Shown here piece after piece: positions 33,580-42,985 of a DNA stretch of 64,000 nt. How positions within the stretch are numbered: the stretch's first letter is position 1; every line of letters begins with the position of its first letter. Source of the DNA: Halobacillus alkaliphilus (GTDB taxonomy: Bacteria; Bacillota; Bacilli; Bacillales; Halobacillaceae). The notes below the pieces were generated by a model. It saw only the letters and a program-made list of their open reading frames with translations, searched no databases and was not told the DNA's origin. Where the stretch lies: assembly GCF_900113125.1 (NCBI RefSeq), contig NZ_FOOG01000003.1, positions 82,782 through 146,781 of the forward strand. Direction: 5' to 3'. A program made the position numbers and the translations under genes.

Positions 33580-34869
33580 TTAATTGGTCAGTTGATTTAA
33601 ATGGTCAAAAAAAGTCGGGTAAGAGATATTAATACACTCTTTGTCCTCAATCGTAACTGGGGCATCACAAACGAGGGATGCGATCGCTCCCATCATGCCG
33701 ATTCTATGGTCCCCGAATGAATCGACTTTTCCTCCTTTTAGAGGAGTCGGCCCATGGATAATCATTCCATCTTCCTGTGGTTCTACATGAGCCCCGATTG
33801 CTCTTAGATTATTCGCAACTGCTGCAATTCGATCGGTTTCTTTAAACCTTAATTCACGAGCATCTTTTATAACAGTAGTCCCTTCTGCCTGCGTAGCTGC
33901 CAGGGCAACGATTGGAATTTCATCAATTAAATTTGGAATCATTTCTCCTTCAATTCTGACACCTTTTAGAGAAGACGACTTAATTTGAATATCACCGACG
34001 GGTTCATCGCCAACATAAGAATGGATGTTAGCCTCCACAGAAGCCCCCATGTGTTTCATTACCTGAATAATTCCATCTCTAGTAGAATTAAGCCCAACGT
34101 CTTTTATTGTGATCGAGCTGTCTGAGCTTATGGCACCAGCAACAATAAAGAACGCTGCTGAAGAAATGTCCCCAGGTACTCTAAGATTAGAAGCTGTAGG
34201 CTGTTGGCCTCCCTGTATAGTAATCTTAGAACCTTCTACATTGATGTTAATTCCAAATTGAGACATCAGCATCTCGGTATGGTTTCTTGTTATTCCAAGT
34301 TCCACAACAGTCGTTTTTCCTTCTGCAAGCATGCCAGCCAGAAGAAGAGCTGATTTTACTTGTGCGCTCCTTACTTGTAAATAATGTGTAGTGCCTTTTA
34401 ATTTCGTTCCTTCAAATGCCAGAGGCAGCACAGAAGCATGCTTACGTCCAGAAATACTTGCACCCATCTCACGCAAAGGATGGACTACGCGATCCATAGG
34501 ACGCTTAGATAAAGACGGGTCCCCGTATGCAGAACTAAATAACGGAAGTCCAGCCAAAACTCCGCTCATCAATCGGGCTGTAGTGCCTGAGTTCCCGAAG
34601 TTTATTGGTAATTCAGCTTCTTTTAAATGTGGAATCCCTTTCCCATATACAGTCAACTCATCCCCTGACTGCTCTATTTGAACACCAAGCTGTCTAAAAG
34701 CTTCCACCGTCCGCATACAATCTTCACCTGTTAAAAAGTTTGTAATTTTAGAAACGCCTTGGCTCAATGATGAAAATATCACTGCCCGATGGGAAATAGA
34801 TTTATCCCCGGGCACAGTGAGACTACCCTTCAAACTTTTTGTTGGAGGACCTAACTCTATGGCTGACAT
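33580..34869 (-). CDS. aroA: 3-Phosphoshikimate 1-carboxyvinyltransferase (EPSP synthase)
   Basis: Joins shikimate-3-phosphate and phosphoenolpyruvate, the sixth step to chorismate. 429 aa from ATG 34869 (AAGGGG upstream). Visible: LTVPGDKSISHRAVI, GNSGTTARLMSGVLA (the NSGT loop of PEP binding), LIDEIPIVA, RFKETDRI and the C-terminal GDHRIGMM. The B. subtilis name is aroE. GNSGTTARLMSG has Thr and Arg rather than the GNAGTAMRP of class I, so it is a class II enzyme, usually less glyphosate-sensitive. Last gene of the aroC-to-aroA run. Confidence 0.97.
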   Translation of the reverse strand: MSAIELGPPTKSLKGSLTVPGDKSISHRAVIFSSLSQGVSKITNFLTGEDCMRTVEAFRQLGVQIEQSGDELTVYGKGIPHLKEAELPINFGNSGTTARLMSGVLAGLPLFSSAYGDPSLSKRPMDRVVHPLREMGASISGRKHASVLPLAFEGTKLKGTTHYLQVRSAQVKSALLLAGMLAEGKTTVVELGITRNHTEMLMSQFGININVEGSKITIQGGQQPTASNLRVPGDISSAAFFIVAGAISSDSSITIKDVGLNSTRDGIIQVMKHMGASVEANIHSYVGDEPVGDIQIKSSSLKGVRIEGEMIPNLIDEIPIVALAATQAEGTTVIKDARELRFKETDRIAAVANNLRAIGAHVEPQEDGMIIHGPTPLKGGKVDSFGDHRIGMMGAIASLVCDAPVTIEDKECINISYPTFFDHLNQLTN

Positions 34870-34881
34870 GTTACACACCCC

Positions 34882-35982
34882 TTATTGTTGTATCATCACT
34901 TCATATTGATGGGCTTCAAGCACTTTTTTACTTTTCCATTGCTCATCACTTGCAGCGAAACTAATTCGCAGCACACCTGTAATCCCTTCGCGAATTTCCA
35001 GGATCTGAATGTTTTTAATACTAATTTCTTCATCCGCTAATAAACCTATCACATGGTAGATCGCACCAGGTTGGTCATGGATATCCACATAAATATCATA
35101 AAAAGCTGGGATCGCCCCTCTGTCTCTTACAGGCAAATCATCGCGGTAATGCTTAGCGTCTAAGAGATACTTATATGTCCGTTCACTCTCTTCATTTTGC
35201 AAAAAGTTTTTAACCTTATCCATTTCCTTTATCCAATCATCCAGCATAGAAATTAGCAAATTACGGTTTTGGAAGAAAATATCCTGCCAGAGTTTAGGGT
35301 TGCTAGAAGCAATCCTGGTAATATCTTTAAATCCTCCTGCAGCCAGTTGTTCGATATAAGGATGAGTTTCCTGCCACTGTTTTGCCTGATGGACCAGCGA
35401 AGAAGCAATTAGATGAGGAAAATGAGATATTACAGCAGTCATCTCATCATGCTCTTTAGTGGAAAAGGTCAAGAACCTTGCTTCCGTTTCGGAGAATAAT
35501 TCCTTCAACCTCTCTGCTTCATGAACAGATGCGTGAAGCGAAGGCGTAAGCACATATATAGCATTTTCAAATAAATGAGGTTTAGCAGCGGTGTACCCCT
35601 GTTTATGAGAACCTGCCATTGGGTGCCCGCCCACAAAAGAGACTTTAGAGTGACTTAAGTTATTTGCAGCTTCCAGTACATTGTTTTTTACTGAGGATAC
35701 ATCCGTGACCAGCAGGGATTTAGAAAGCTCGATGGATTCTAATTGTTTTAAATATTGGATGGTTATTGAAATAGGGGTGGCCAGAACACACACATCTGCC
35801 TGCTTCACGGCATGGGCAAAATCATGTGAGTCACTATGGATAACTCCCTGCTTCTTAGCCATACTTATCGTTTCAGGGTCCTGGTCAATGCCAATTACAT
35901 GAACATTTTCTTTTTTTGAAACGTTCATTGCAAGAGAGCCGCCAATGAGACCTAAGCCCACGATTAATACTGTCTGCTTCAT
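34882..35982 (-). CDS. tyrA: Prephenate dehydrogenase with ACT domain
   Basis: NAD-dependent oxidative decarboxylation of prephenate to 4-hydroxyphenylpyruvate for tyrosine. 366 aa. Rossmann GLGLIGGSLA at the N-terminus, catalytic-region GGHPMAGSH, helical dimer domain, and a C-terminal ACT domain (from about 295, YVDIHDQPGAIYHVIGLL) that presumably senses an aromatic amino acid. Its ATG shares a base with the hisC stop (TAATG), indicating translational coupling. Confidence 0.96.
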   Translation of the reverse strand: MKQTVLIVGLGLIGGSLAMNVSKKENVHVIGIDQDPETISMAKKQGVIHSDSHDFAHAVKQADVCVLATPISITIQYLKQLESIELSKSLLVTDVSSVKNNVLEAANNLSHSKVSFVGGHPMAGSHKQGYTAAKPHLFENAIYVLTPSLHASVHEAERLKELFSETEARFLTFSTKEHDEMTAVISHFPHLIASSLVHQAKQWQETHPYIEQLAAGGFKDITRIASSNPKLWQDIFFQNRNLLISMLDDWIKEMDKVKNFLQNEESERTYKYLLDAKHYRDDLPVRDRGAIPAFYDIYVDIHDQPGAIYHVIGLLADEEISIKNIQILEIREGITGVLRISFAASDEQWKSKKVLEAHQYEVMIQQ

Positions 35983-37076
35983 TACTTTACTCCTGATACT
36001 AGTTTCTGTTTCATTTCTTCCTGGATAACGGCCATATCCTCCGAACGGCCGATCGTTAGACGGATCGTATTAGGAAGTCCCAACGCTTCCCCTGAACGCA
36101 CAATAAAACCTTTTGCGAGCAAATGTTGAAACATTTCGTCCCCGCTGATCGGAAGATGAATAAGCAAAAAATTGGCTTGTGAATCATAATAGGATAAGCC
36201 ATTCTCGTCACAAAACTTCATGAGAGCTTTTTTATTTTTCTTATTCTCTTCGAGCGACGTCTGTAAAAATTGCTGGTCATCCAAAGCCAGAATGGCAGCG
36301 GCCTGAGAAACGGTCGTCGTATTAAACGGCTCACGTGAAGGTTCCAGCATGCGGATCACGTCTGGGTGCCCCACTCCATATCCGATTCGAAGTCCAGCCA
36401 AGCCATAAGCTTTTGAAAATGTGCGCAGGACAATAAGGTTGGCATAGTTGTCCAATGCAGCTAAAGAATCAAAATAGTCATCTGTTTCCAAATACTCATA
36501 ATAAGCTTCATCTAGAACTACTAAAACGTGGTCGGGGCAAGCATCCATTACTGCTTTAAGCTTTTCACTTTCGATATGTACCCCAGTAGGATTATTAGGC
36601 GTACAAATCCACAACACCCTGGTCTGAGCATCGATCTGCCTTAGCATTTCATCAAGGTCATGATGGCCGTCTACTAATGGAACCTCTCTCACTTCAGCAC
36701 CTTCTATCAAAGCGTTGTGCCGATATTGAGGAAATGTAGGTGCTGCCATAATCGTATTAGCTCCCGGCTCTAAAAACGTGCGGCATATAATCTGCACAAC
36801 TTCATCAGACCCATTTCCAAAAATAAGCTGATTATCATTCACATTAATAAATTCAGCTACCTTTCTCCGTACTGCCGCTGCATATCCATCAGGATAAATT
36901 TCTAAGTTAGCGATTAACTCAGGTAGTTCTTGTTTCACCTTAGGAGAAAATCCAAATGGGTTTTCGTTAGAAGCTAGCTTAACGATTCGTTCAAGACCGT
37001 ATTCTTTTTTTACTTCCTCTATTCCTTTTCCTGGTTTGTAAGGTTTCATATCTCTTAAAATGTCTTTAGCTTTCAT
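35982..37076 (-). CDS. hisC: Histidinol-phosphate aminotransferase
   Basis: PLP enzyme of histidine synthesis that in Bacillus also transaminates phenylpyruvate and hydroxyphenylpyruvate, which explains its place in the aromatic cluster. 364 aa. PLP lysine K222 in RTFSKAYGLAGLRIGYG, TPNNPTG (159-165), NEN-type SNENPFG near residue 37 and YPDG. In B. subtilis the trp operon lies between aroH and hisC; here the gap to aroH is only 15 bp. Confidence 0.95.
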   Translation of the reverse strand: MKAKDILRDMKPYKPGKGIEEVKKEYGLERIVKLASNENPFGFSPKVKQELPELIANLEIYPDGYAAAVRRKVAEFINVNDNQLIFGNGSDEVVQIICRTFLEPGANTIMAAPTFPQYRHNALIEGAEVREVPLVDGHHDLDEMLRQIDAQTRVLWICTPNNPTGVHIESEKLKAVMDACPDHVLVVLDEAYYEYLETDDYFDSLAALDNYANLIVLRTFSKAYGLAGLRIGYGVGHPDVIRMLEPSREPFNTTTVSQAAAILALDDQQFLQTSLEENKKNKKALMKFCDENGLSYYDSQANFLLIHLPISGDEMFQHLLAKGFIVRSGEALGLPNTIRLTIGRSEDMAVIQEEMKQKLVSGVK

Positions 37077-37091
37077 ACAGGAACGCTCCTC

Positions 37092-37454
37092 TCAACTCTT
37101 TAAATCCGGTCGAAGCTGCTTGGCTTCATAATGATAAATATGCTTAATATGATGCTGTGCTGCATCGGTTTCAGCTGTTACCATTACTCGGATACACTTA
37201 GGTAAACTCCCGGGAACCGGAATTTCTCTCATACACATAACAGGGACATAAGTCCATCCCTCTATTTGCCTCAGGGATTTAGCTGGGAAGCCATCGTTCA
37301 GGTCCTCTGTAACTGTGAAATAAACGGATACAACTTGCTCTGGCTGAATTTGATTCTGACGAATAAGATCGTGCATTAGTTCTACAGATTTGTCTATGAT
37401 CTCTTCTGATCTATTTACTGACACTGTAGTAGCCCCTCTGATTCCTCGGATCAT
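37092..37454 (-). CDS. aroH: Chorismate mutase (AroH type)
   Basis: Rearranges chorismate to prephenate. 120 aa, the compact trimeric AroH fold of B. subtilis. Conserved IRGIRGATTV start (Arg7 of the active site), ISFTVTEDL-like YFTVTEDLNDGFPA, and PVPGSLPKCIRVM (Arg90 region). ATG overlaps the aroB stop as ATGA, so the genes are coupled. Monofunctional, no regulatory domain. Confidence 0.96.
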   Translation of the reverse strand: MIRGIRGATTVSVNRSEEIIDKSVELMHDLIRQNQIQPEQVVSVYFTVTEDLNDGFPAKSLRQIEGWTYVPVMCMREIPVPGSLPKCIRVMVTAETDAAQHHIKHIYHYEAKQLRPDLKS

Positions 37455-38530
37455 GTGGCTCTCACCTCTTTAATAAATAGATTCAAGTCTGTTTGTATTT
37501 CCTGGTCGCTTAATTCGACAACGCACGGAGTTCCGATCTGATTCAACAGGACATAATTAATTTTCTGATGAACCGTTTTTTTGTCCCACTTCATTCGTTT
37601 AAGTAAAGTATCCACCTCTAAGTCCTTAAGAATATCGAAAGGATAATGATTGGACTTTAACCAATCGCGATAGCGGTCCACTGGCAGCGATGCGTCCAGT
37701 TTCCTTTGACTTACACGTAAGGCAAACCATAACCCAATACCAACTGCCTCTCCATGGGTGATTTTTCCGTATCCAAGCTCAGACTCTACCGCATGTGCCA
37801 GAGTATGCCCCAGGTTTAGATACCTTCGTATTCCTTTTTCACGCTCGTCACTCTCTACGATTCCTGCCTTGACCTTAATGCCTTTCATAAGGTCATCTTT
37901 TATCTGTTCACTAGATATATTGTCTAGTGAAACTTGAAGAAGGTTACTACACCATTCTTCGCTGCTTAGAAAAGCATGCTTAATGACTTCTCCATACCCA
38001 GAACGTATCTCTTCTGCCGGAAGCGTAAACAATGTTTCGGTATCATAAATAACTTTTACAGGATTATAAAAACTCCCAATCAGATTTTTGCCTTTAAGAT
38101 GGTTGATCGCTACTTTTCCTCCCACGCTGCTGTCATGTGCCAAGATCGTCGTAGGCATTTGGATAAAATCAATCCCTCTTAAATAAGTAGAAGCTACAAA
38201 CCCAACCAGATCTCCAATCATCCCTCCTCCTAACGCGAGAATTAAGGAGTGACGGTCAAGCTGAACTTCTACACACGCATCAAGCAATCGCTCATACTGT
38301 CTCATACTCTTAGATGATTCTCCAGACGGAACTATAGAAGTGTGAACATCCAGCTCTTTCCCTAGTCCACGGACCACGTCATCCAAGTATATATTAGAAA
38401 CTTTGTCATCTGTTATGACTAATACTTTACGATAGTCACTGGCTATATAATTTAGAAGTTCGTGCCGAATCCCCTCTTCTATAATGACTTCGTAATCATG
38501 AGAGCTTGCATGAATAGTCAAAGAGCTCAT
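37451..38530 (-). CDS. aroB: 3-Dehydroquinate synthase
   Basis: Zinc and NAD enzyme making 3-dehydroquinate from DAHP. 359 aa. NAD-binding GGGMIGDLVGFVASTYLRGI, phosphate-binding PSGESSK, and metal ligands in RSGYGEVIKHAF, LGHTLAHAVE and HGEAVGIGL. ATG directly follows the aroC stop (no gap). Coupled to aroH downstream. Confidence 0.97.
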   Translation of the reverse strand: MSSLTIHASSHDYEVIIEEGIRHELLNYIASDYRKVLVITDDKVSNIYLDDVVRGLGKELDVHTSIVPSGESSKSMRQYERLLDACVEVQLDRHSLILALGGGMIGDLVGFVASTYLRGIDFIQMPTTILAHDSSVGGKVAINHLKGKNLIGSFYNPVKVIYDTETLFTLPAEEIRSGYGEVIKHAFLSSEEWCSNLLQVSLDNISSEQIKDDLMKGIKVKAGIVESDEREKGIRRYLNLGHTLAHAVESELGYGKITHGEAVGIGLWFALRVSQRKLDASLPVDRYRDWLKSNHYPFDILKDLEVDTLLKRMKWDKKTVHQKINYVLLNQIGTPCVVELSDQEIQTDLNLFIKEVRAT

Positions 38531-39697
38531 TTAAAACTCCCTGACTTCCTTGCGATAATCATCAATGGCACGTTTTAACCTTGGAAAATAATCAGATGGA
38601 AATTCTTCCGTAATAGCCTTAGCCAATTCGAAAGCTACAATATGTTCCATAACCACAGAGGCTGCAGGAACAGCACACGAGTCTGAACGTTCAATACTTG
38701 CGTTAAATGGCTCTTTAGTATCGATGTCCACACTTTGAAGCGGCTTATAAAGAGTAGGGATAGGCTTCATAACCCCTTTAACCACAATTGGCATACCAGT
38801 GGTCATACCTCCTTCGAAACCTCCAAGACGGTTCGTGCGTCTGTAATAGCCTCGTTCTTCACTCCAGAGGATTTCATCATGAACGTCACTGCCGTTTCGA
38901 CGGGCTGCATCGAAACCTATTCCAAATTCTACCCCTTTAAATGCGTTTATGCTCATAACACTTCCGGCAATTCTAGCATCCAGCTTACGGTCGTACTGAA
39001 CATAAGACCCAAGTCCAGGAGGCATACCTTCTACATAAACTTCGGCGACCCCTCCGATGGTGTCTCCATCCTTTTTAGCGTCATCGATAGCTTTTTTCAT
39101 TTTTTCAGCTGCGCTTTCATCGAAAGTACGCACAGGTGAATTCTCAGATATTTCCCGTCGTTCCTTTAACGTCAGACTTTCATCTACATCACTTACGATG
39201 CCAGCAATTTCTCGAACGTATCCTGCAACTTCGATTCCAAGTTCACTTAGCAATACTTTTGCCACGGCTCCTGCGCCAACCCTGGCAGCTGTCTCCCTCG
39301 CAGAAGATCGTTCTAGAACATTTCGCATGTCACGGTGACCGTACTTCATTCCACCATTTAAATCAGCGTGTCCTGGTCTCGGCTTCGTTACTTTTCTACG
39401 TATATTCGCATCTTCAGGAAGCGGATCTTCTCCCATGATATCAGTCCAGTGTTTAAAATCGTCGTTGTGGACAACCAAAGTGATAGGTGATCCCATCGTA
39501 TAACCATGTCGCACCCCGCTAGTAATCTCTACCAAGTCTTTTTCAATCTGCATCCTTTTTCCACGGCCGTACCCACCTTGCCGTCTAATTAAAGATTCAT
39601 TTATCTGTTCGCTTAGCAAAGGTAAATGGGAAGGTACCCCTTCTATAATTGTTGTCAACTGCTTACCATGAGATTCACCTGCTGTTAAATAACGCAT
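38531..39697 (-). CDS. aroC: Chorismate synthase
   Basis: FMN-dependent 1,4-elimination giving chorismate. 388 aa from ATG 39697 with AGGAGGG upstream; the frame runs back to 39745 but that part is leader. Signature GESHGK near the start, [29 protein letters not shown] and [14 protein letters not shown]. subtilis name aroF. First gene of the aro run; upstream lies the cheR pseudogene instead of a live cheR. Confidence 0.97.
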   Translation of the reverse strand: MRYLTAGESHGKQLTTIIEGVPSHLPLLSEQINESLIRRQGGYGRGKRMQIEKDLVEITSGVRHGYTMGSPITLVVHNDDFKHWTDIMGEDPLPEDANIRRKVTKPRPGHADLNGGMKYGHRDMRNVLERSSARETAARVGAGAVAKVLLSELGIEVAGYVREIAGIVSDVDESLTLKERREISENSPVRTFDESAAEKMKKAIDDAKKDGDTIGGVAEVYVEGMPPGLGSYVQYDRKLDARIAGSVMSINAFKGVEFGIGFDAARRNGSDVHDEILWSEERGYYRRTNRLGGFEGGMTTGMPIVVKGVMKPIPTLYKPLQSVDIDTKEPFNASIERSDSCAVPAASVVMEHIVAFELAKAITEEFPSDYFPRLKRAIDDYRKEVREF

Positions 39698-39834
39698 GGA
39701 TAACATCCCTCCTGATCGTATAGTGAGCTGAGTTAATCTCAGCAATAAATTTTACGTACTACTATATCATACGCATAAACGTTTGTGTCGCAAAATTGTT
39801 CGAATTTTTATAAAAAGACCTTGCAAACGCTTAC
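39698..39834. other. aroC leader
   Basis: 137 bp between the cheR remnant and aroC. No firm promoter pair or hairpin could be called; it presumably holds the promoter of the aro run if cheR transcription has decayed. Confidence 0.3.
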
Positions 39835-40613
39835 CTACTTTGGATTTCCGTTTTTTTCATAAAAAAATGTGTCAAATACTTCTAATTGATATCTTCGGGG
39901 CGAAAATATCTGCTCGATGCTACCTACAAAAAATATTCCTCCATTTTCAGCAAACGTCTGAAATTCTCGTAAATATGGTGCTTAGCTTCTTCAGTAAAAT
40001 AGATTAACACATTCCTGCAAACATTAGATCACAGGAAGATATAAAAGGATCCGCCAACAAATTGTGTTTTTTAAAGGTCACACAGTTTCTTCATCTTTAA
40101 CATTATAAGAAATCCCAGCCCTTACAAAGTACTTTCCTTGTATGCCTTCAGGTACTTCTTTCAGAGATCTTTCAGTATAAACCCTTTGTCTAGCTATCTC
40201 CAATGCCTATCTATCCTAATCTGCAGCAATAATCTCGATGTTTTGCATAGGGAGAAAGTGATTAATAATCATAGCCAGAGTAAAAGGATCTCCCCCTAGA
40301 ACACGTGGCATTCCAAACTTTTTAAATGGTCTTTATTTTGCAAGAGACAAGGAAGAACTTACTTTTCTAGAAATTCAATCCGCTTTCGATTACGGTAAAA
40401 TTCTGAAACGTTTATAGTCATCCTGTCTAATAGCTCTTCCGATAGATGAGGATAGAAATGAAAGGAAGAATAATAACTTAAAAAAGTTGAATACCCACGT
40501 TTATCCCGCAGCGAAGTCAATCTTTATTTCATTTATGCTTCTTTGTACATGGAGAGATCAATATCCGTTTGAGTATGTAAAAGTTGGACGAATTCTTCAT
40601 AATCCTCATTCAT
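39835..40613 (-). pseudogene. cheR: Chemotaxis methyltransferase CheR, degenerate
   Basis: Minus-strand translation from ATG 40613 gives MNEDYEEFVQLLHTQTDIDL, then SMYKEA-stop-MK-stop-RLTSLRDKRGY and LLDRMTINVSEFYRNRKRIE, clear CheR N-terminal sequence. In other frames follow GDPFTLAMIIN, ARQRVYTERSLKEVPEGIQG, FKKHNLLADPF, CRNVLIYFTEEAKHHIY, VGSIEQIFS and DTFFYEKNGNPK-stop. All blocks are in order over a nearly full-length 779 bp. I count at least four frameshifts (near 40290, 40080, 40018 and 39950) and at least five in-frame stops. B. subtilis has cheR here between aroF(aroC) and ndk. CheR methylates chemoreceptors; this copy cannot make a protein. Confidence 0.92.
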
Positions 40614-40710
40614 AACTCGGGCTCCTTATCCTAACTAATCTATTCTCTAATAGAGTAGCTGAACCATACTTGTATGTAAACGATAATCGACCGTAATTTA
40701 TCACATTAAA

Positions 40711-40734
40711 AAACCGCCTGGATCCAGGCGGTTT
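40711..40734. terminator. Terminator of ndk
   Basis: Perfect palindrome AAACCGCCTGGA/TCCAGGCGGTTT (40711-40734) with T-run on either side. Lies 17 bp past the ndk stop and isolates ndk from the cheR remnant. Confidence 0.88.
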
Positions 40735-40750
40735 TAGAAAGGATTTATAC

Positions 40751-41197
40751 TCAGTAAACCCAGTTTAAGTTATCTTTTTGATAATTTAAAATTTCTTCAG
40801 AGTTGAAGAACAGTTCGAGTTCTCTTTTAGCACTATCAGCTGAATCGGATCCGTGAATGACGTTTTTTCCCACTGTTACCCCGAAGTCCCCGCGTATCGT
40901 TCCTGGTGCTGCATCGGAAGGTTTAGTGGCCCCCATCATCTGACGAGCCCCGGCGATTACATTCTCCCCTTCCCATACCATAGCAAATACAGGACCGGAA
41001 GTGATAAATTCTACCAGTTCACTAAAGAAAGGTTTGTCTTTATGTTCGCCATAATGTTCCTCTGCCAACGAATTTGAAATAACCATGAGTTTAGCACCTG
41101 CTAATTTATACCCCTTTTTTTCAAATCTGGAAGTAATTTCACCAATTAAATTACGTTGAACTCCATCAGGCTTAACCATTAAAAAAGTCTTTTCCAT
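40751..41197 (-). CDS. ndk: Nucleoside diphosphate kinase
   Basis: Transfers the gamma phosphate between nucleoside di- and triphosphates through a phosphohistidine. 148 aa from ATG 41197 (GAGGTGG upstream). Signature [12 protein letters not shown] with the catalytic His near residue 115, [13 protein letters not shown], and [21 protein letters not shown]. Adjacent to hepT; has a candidate own promoter with a cre-like sequence. Confidence 0.97.
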   Translation of the reverse strand: MEKTFLMVKPDGVQRNLIGEITSRFEKKGYKLAGAKLMVISNSLAEEHYGEHKDKPFFSELVEFITSGPVFAMVWEGENVIAGARQMMGATKPSDAAPGTIRGDFGVTVGKNVIHGSDSADSAKRELELFFNSEEILNYQKDNLNWVY

Positions 41198-41224
41198 GTC
41201 ATCCACCTCAGTTTATGTATAGTG

Positions 41225-41264
41225 TGAAAGCGCTTTTAATAAGTGCCATAGCAAATTCTATCAA
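41225..41264 (-). promoter_or_regulatory. Candidate ndk promoter with cre-like operator
   Basis: Minus strand -35 TTGATA (41264-41259), 17-nt spacer, -10 TATTAA (41241-41236). A symmetrical TGAAAGCGCTTTTA (41225-41238, plus strand) overlaps the -10 and fits the CcpA cre consensus at all but one position on either strand. Confidence 0.45.
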
Positions 41265-41287
41265 AGTTTGGAAGGGAAGGCAATACA

Positions 41288-42259
41288 TTATGCCCTTCTT
41301 TTTCCAATGTATTTAGCAATCCCTTTTAAAGTCTGTTTAGCGCGATTTGGTGGAAGCTTATCCAAGGATTCGTAAGCTTTTTTTAAATACCGGTCACTTA
41401 ATTGCAGAGCCCGGGGGATAGAATCATTCGCTTTAATTCGCTCGAGCAATGGTTTAATATCTTCTGGAGTTAATTGATCTTTTCTATTAAATAATTCTTC
41501 CAGACGCTCCCTATAATCGGTTTCTTCCATAGAATATAGAACAGGCAATGTAATATTCCCCTGCAGAAGATCACTCCCCGCTGGCTTGCCAAGTTCTTCT
41601 TCGGATGATGTAAAATCAAGAACATCGTCGATGATCTGATAAGACATACCCACATAATATCCGTATTGATATAAGGCTTTTTCTTCACGGGGGGTAACGT
41701 TGGCTGCAATAGCTCCCAAACGGCAGCTAGCTGCAATCAGAAGAGCCGTTTTTCTTTTTATTCTACGAAGATATGTACGTAAATTCTGATCAACATTGTA
41801 TTTATCCCTGATTTGCTCAATTTCACCTAAACAAAGTTCAACCATGGTGTTAGCTAAAATCTGATGCGCCCGCGGGTTTTCAAGAGTAGATAGGTTTTCA
41901 AGAGAGCGCGCAAAAATATAATCGCCTGTATACATAGCGATTCGGTTATCCCATCGTGACTTTATTGTAGGCTCTCCTCTTCGGAGTTCTGATTCGTCAA
42001 TTACATCATCGTGAACGAGAGAAGCAGTATGGATAAGTTCTAATGACACTGCTACAGCCTTCATACGTTCAATATCATAATTGCCAAATTTACCGGCTAA
42101 CAGAACAAATACTGGTCTTATACGCTTTCCACCAGCCTGGAGCAGTTGGCTCGAAGCTTCACGTAGCACCGGGTTATCTGACTGTATGGTCTCATTTACA
42201 GCAGTTTCTATAGAAGATAAATCGTTTTTCAGAAATGAGTAGATCATGGCTAATTTCAT
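41288..42259 (-). CDS. hepT: Heptaprenyl diphosphate synthase component II
   Basis: Catalytic subunit building the C35 side chain of menaquinone-7. 323 aa. Aspartate-rich motifs DDVID (about 79-83, LVHDDVIDES) and DDVLDF (about 207-212), plus GGKRIRP near residue 43. Needs the HepS partner encoded two genes upstream. Operon hepS-menH-hepT as in B. subtilis (gerCA-CB-CC). ATG 42259 after AAGGATG. Confidence 0.95.
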   Translation of the reverse strand: MKLAMIYSFLKNDLSSIETAVNETIQSDNPVLREASSQLLQAGGKRIRPVFVLLAGKFGNYDIERMKAVAVSLELIHTASLVHDDVIDESELRRGEPTIKSRWDNRIAMYTGDYIFARSLENLSTLENPRAHQILANTMVELCLGEIEQIRDKYNVDQNLRTYLRRIKRKTALLIAASCRLGAIAANVTPREEKALYQYGYYVGMSYQIIDDVLDFTSSEEELGKPAGSDLLQGNITLPVLYSMEETDYRERLEELFNRKDQLTPEDIKPLLERIKANDSIPRALQLSDRYLKKAYESLDKLPPNRAKQTLKGIAKYIGKRRA

Positions 42260-42275
42260 TGTGCTTCATCCTTAA

Positions 42276-42983
42276 TTATTGCTTTTCACCCATATGCATG
42301 GCCGCAACGCCACCCGTATAGGATTTGACTATTACGTTTTTAAAACCGATATCCTCAAACAGATCTTTTAATTCGTTTTTCCCGGGAAAATCTTTAGCCG
42401 ATTCATGGAGCCAGCTATATTCTTGATAACTTTTAGCGAAAAGCTTTCCAAATAAAGGCATGATATTTCTAAAATAGAAATAATAAATAGATTTAAAAAC
42501 AGGATTTTCCGGCTGCGAGGTTTCCAGGCAGACAACCTTTCCGCCAGGCTTTACCACCCGTAGCATCTCTGAAAGAACCTGCCTATAATCCGGAACGTTT
42601 CTTAAACCGAATCCAATCGTAACGTAATCAAATTGATCATCTTCAAAAGGCAATTCCATAGCGTTGCCGTGCTCAAATTCTACTTGTCTCATTTTTAACG
42701 CCATTTTCTTTTTAATGGCCACTGAAAGCATATTGACGCTAAAGTCCAGCCCTACTACTTTTCCGGTTGGACCGACCTCTTTTGCTAAAGCCATTGTCCA
42801 ATCTCCCGTACCGCAACACAAATCAAGCGTTCGGTCTCCTTCGCTTACATTCATTCTTTTCATCACATCTCTTCGCCATAAACGATGCTGTTGAAAAGAA
42901 ATAATGGAATTCATCTGATCGTATCGATTATATATTTGTTCAAATACATGATGAACACGTTCTTCTTTAGTTTGTGAGCCCAT
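42276..42983 (-). CDS. menH: Demethylmenaquinone methyltransferase
   Basis: SAM-dependent last step of menaquinone synthesis (MenG/UbiE family; menH is the B. subtilis name). 235 aa. SAM-binding [15 protein letters not shown] (about 51-65), [16 protein letters not shown] and [12 protein letters not shown]. Lies 2 bp after hepS. Menaquinone made here feeds the qcrABC complex encoded at 28-30 kb. Confidence 0.96.
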   Translation of the reverse strand: MGSQTKEERVHHVFEQIYNRYDQMNSIISFQQHRLWRRDVMKRMNVSEGDRTLDLCCGTGDWTMALAKEVGPTGKVVGLDFSVNMLSVAIKKKMALKMRQVEFEHGNAMELPFEDDQFDYVTIGFGLRNVPDYRQVLSEMLRVVKPGGKVVCLETSQPENPVFKSIYYFYFRNIMPLFGKLFAKSYQEYSWLHESAKDFPGKNELKDLFEDIGFKNVIVKSYTGGVAAMHMGEKQ

Positions 42984-42985
42984 AT

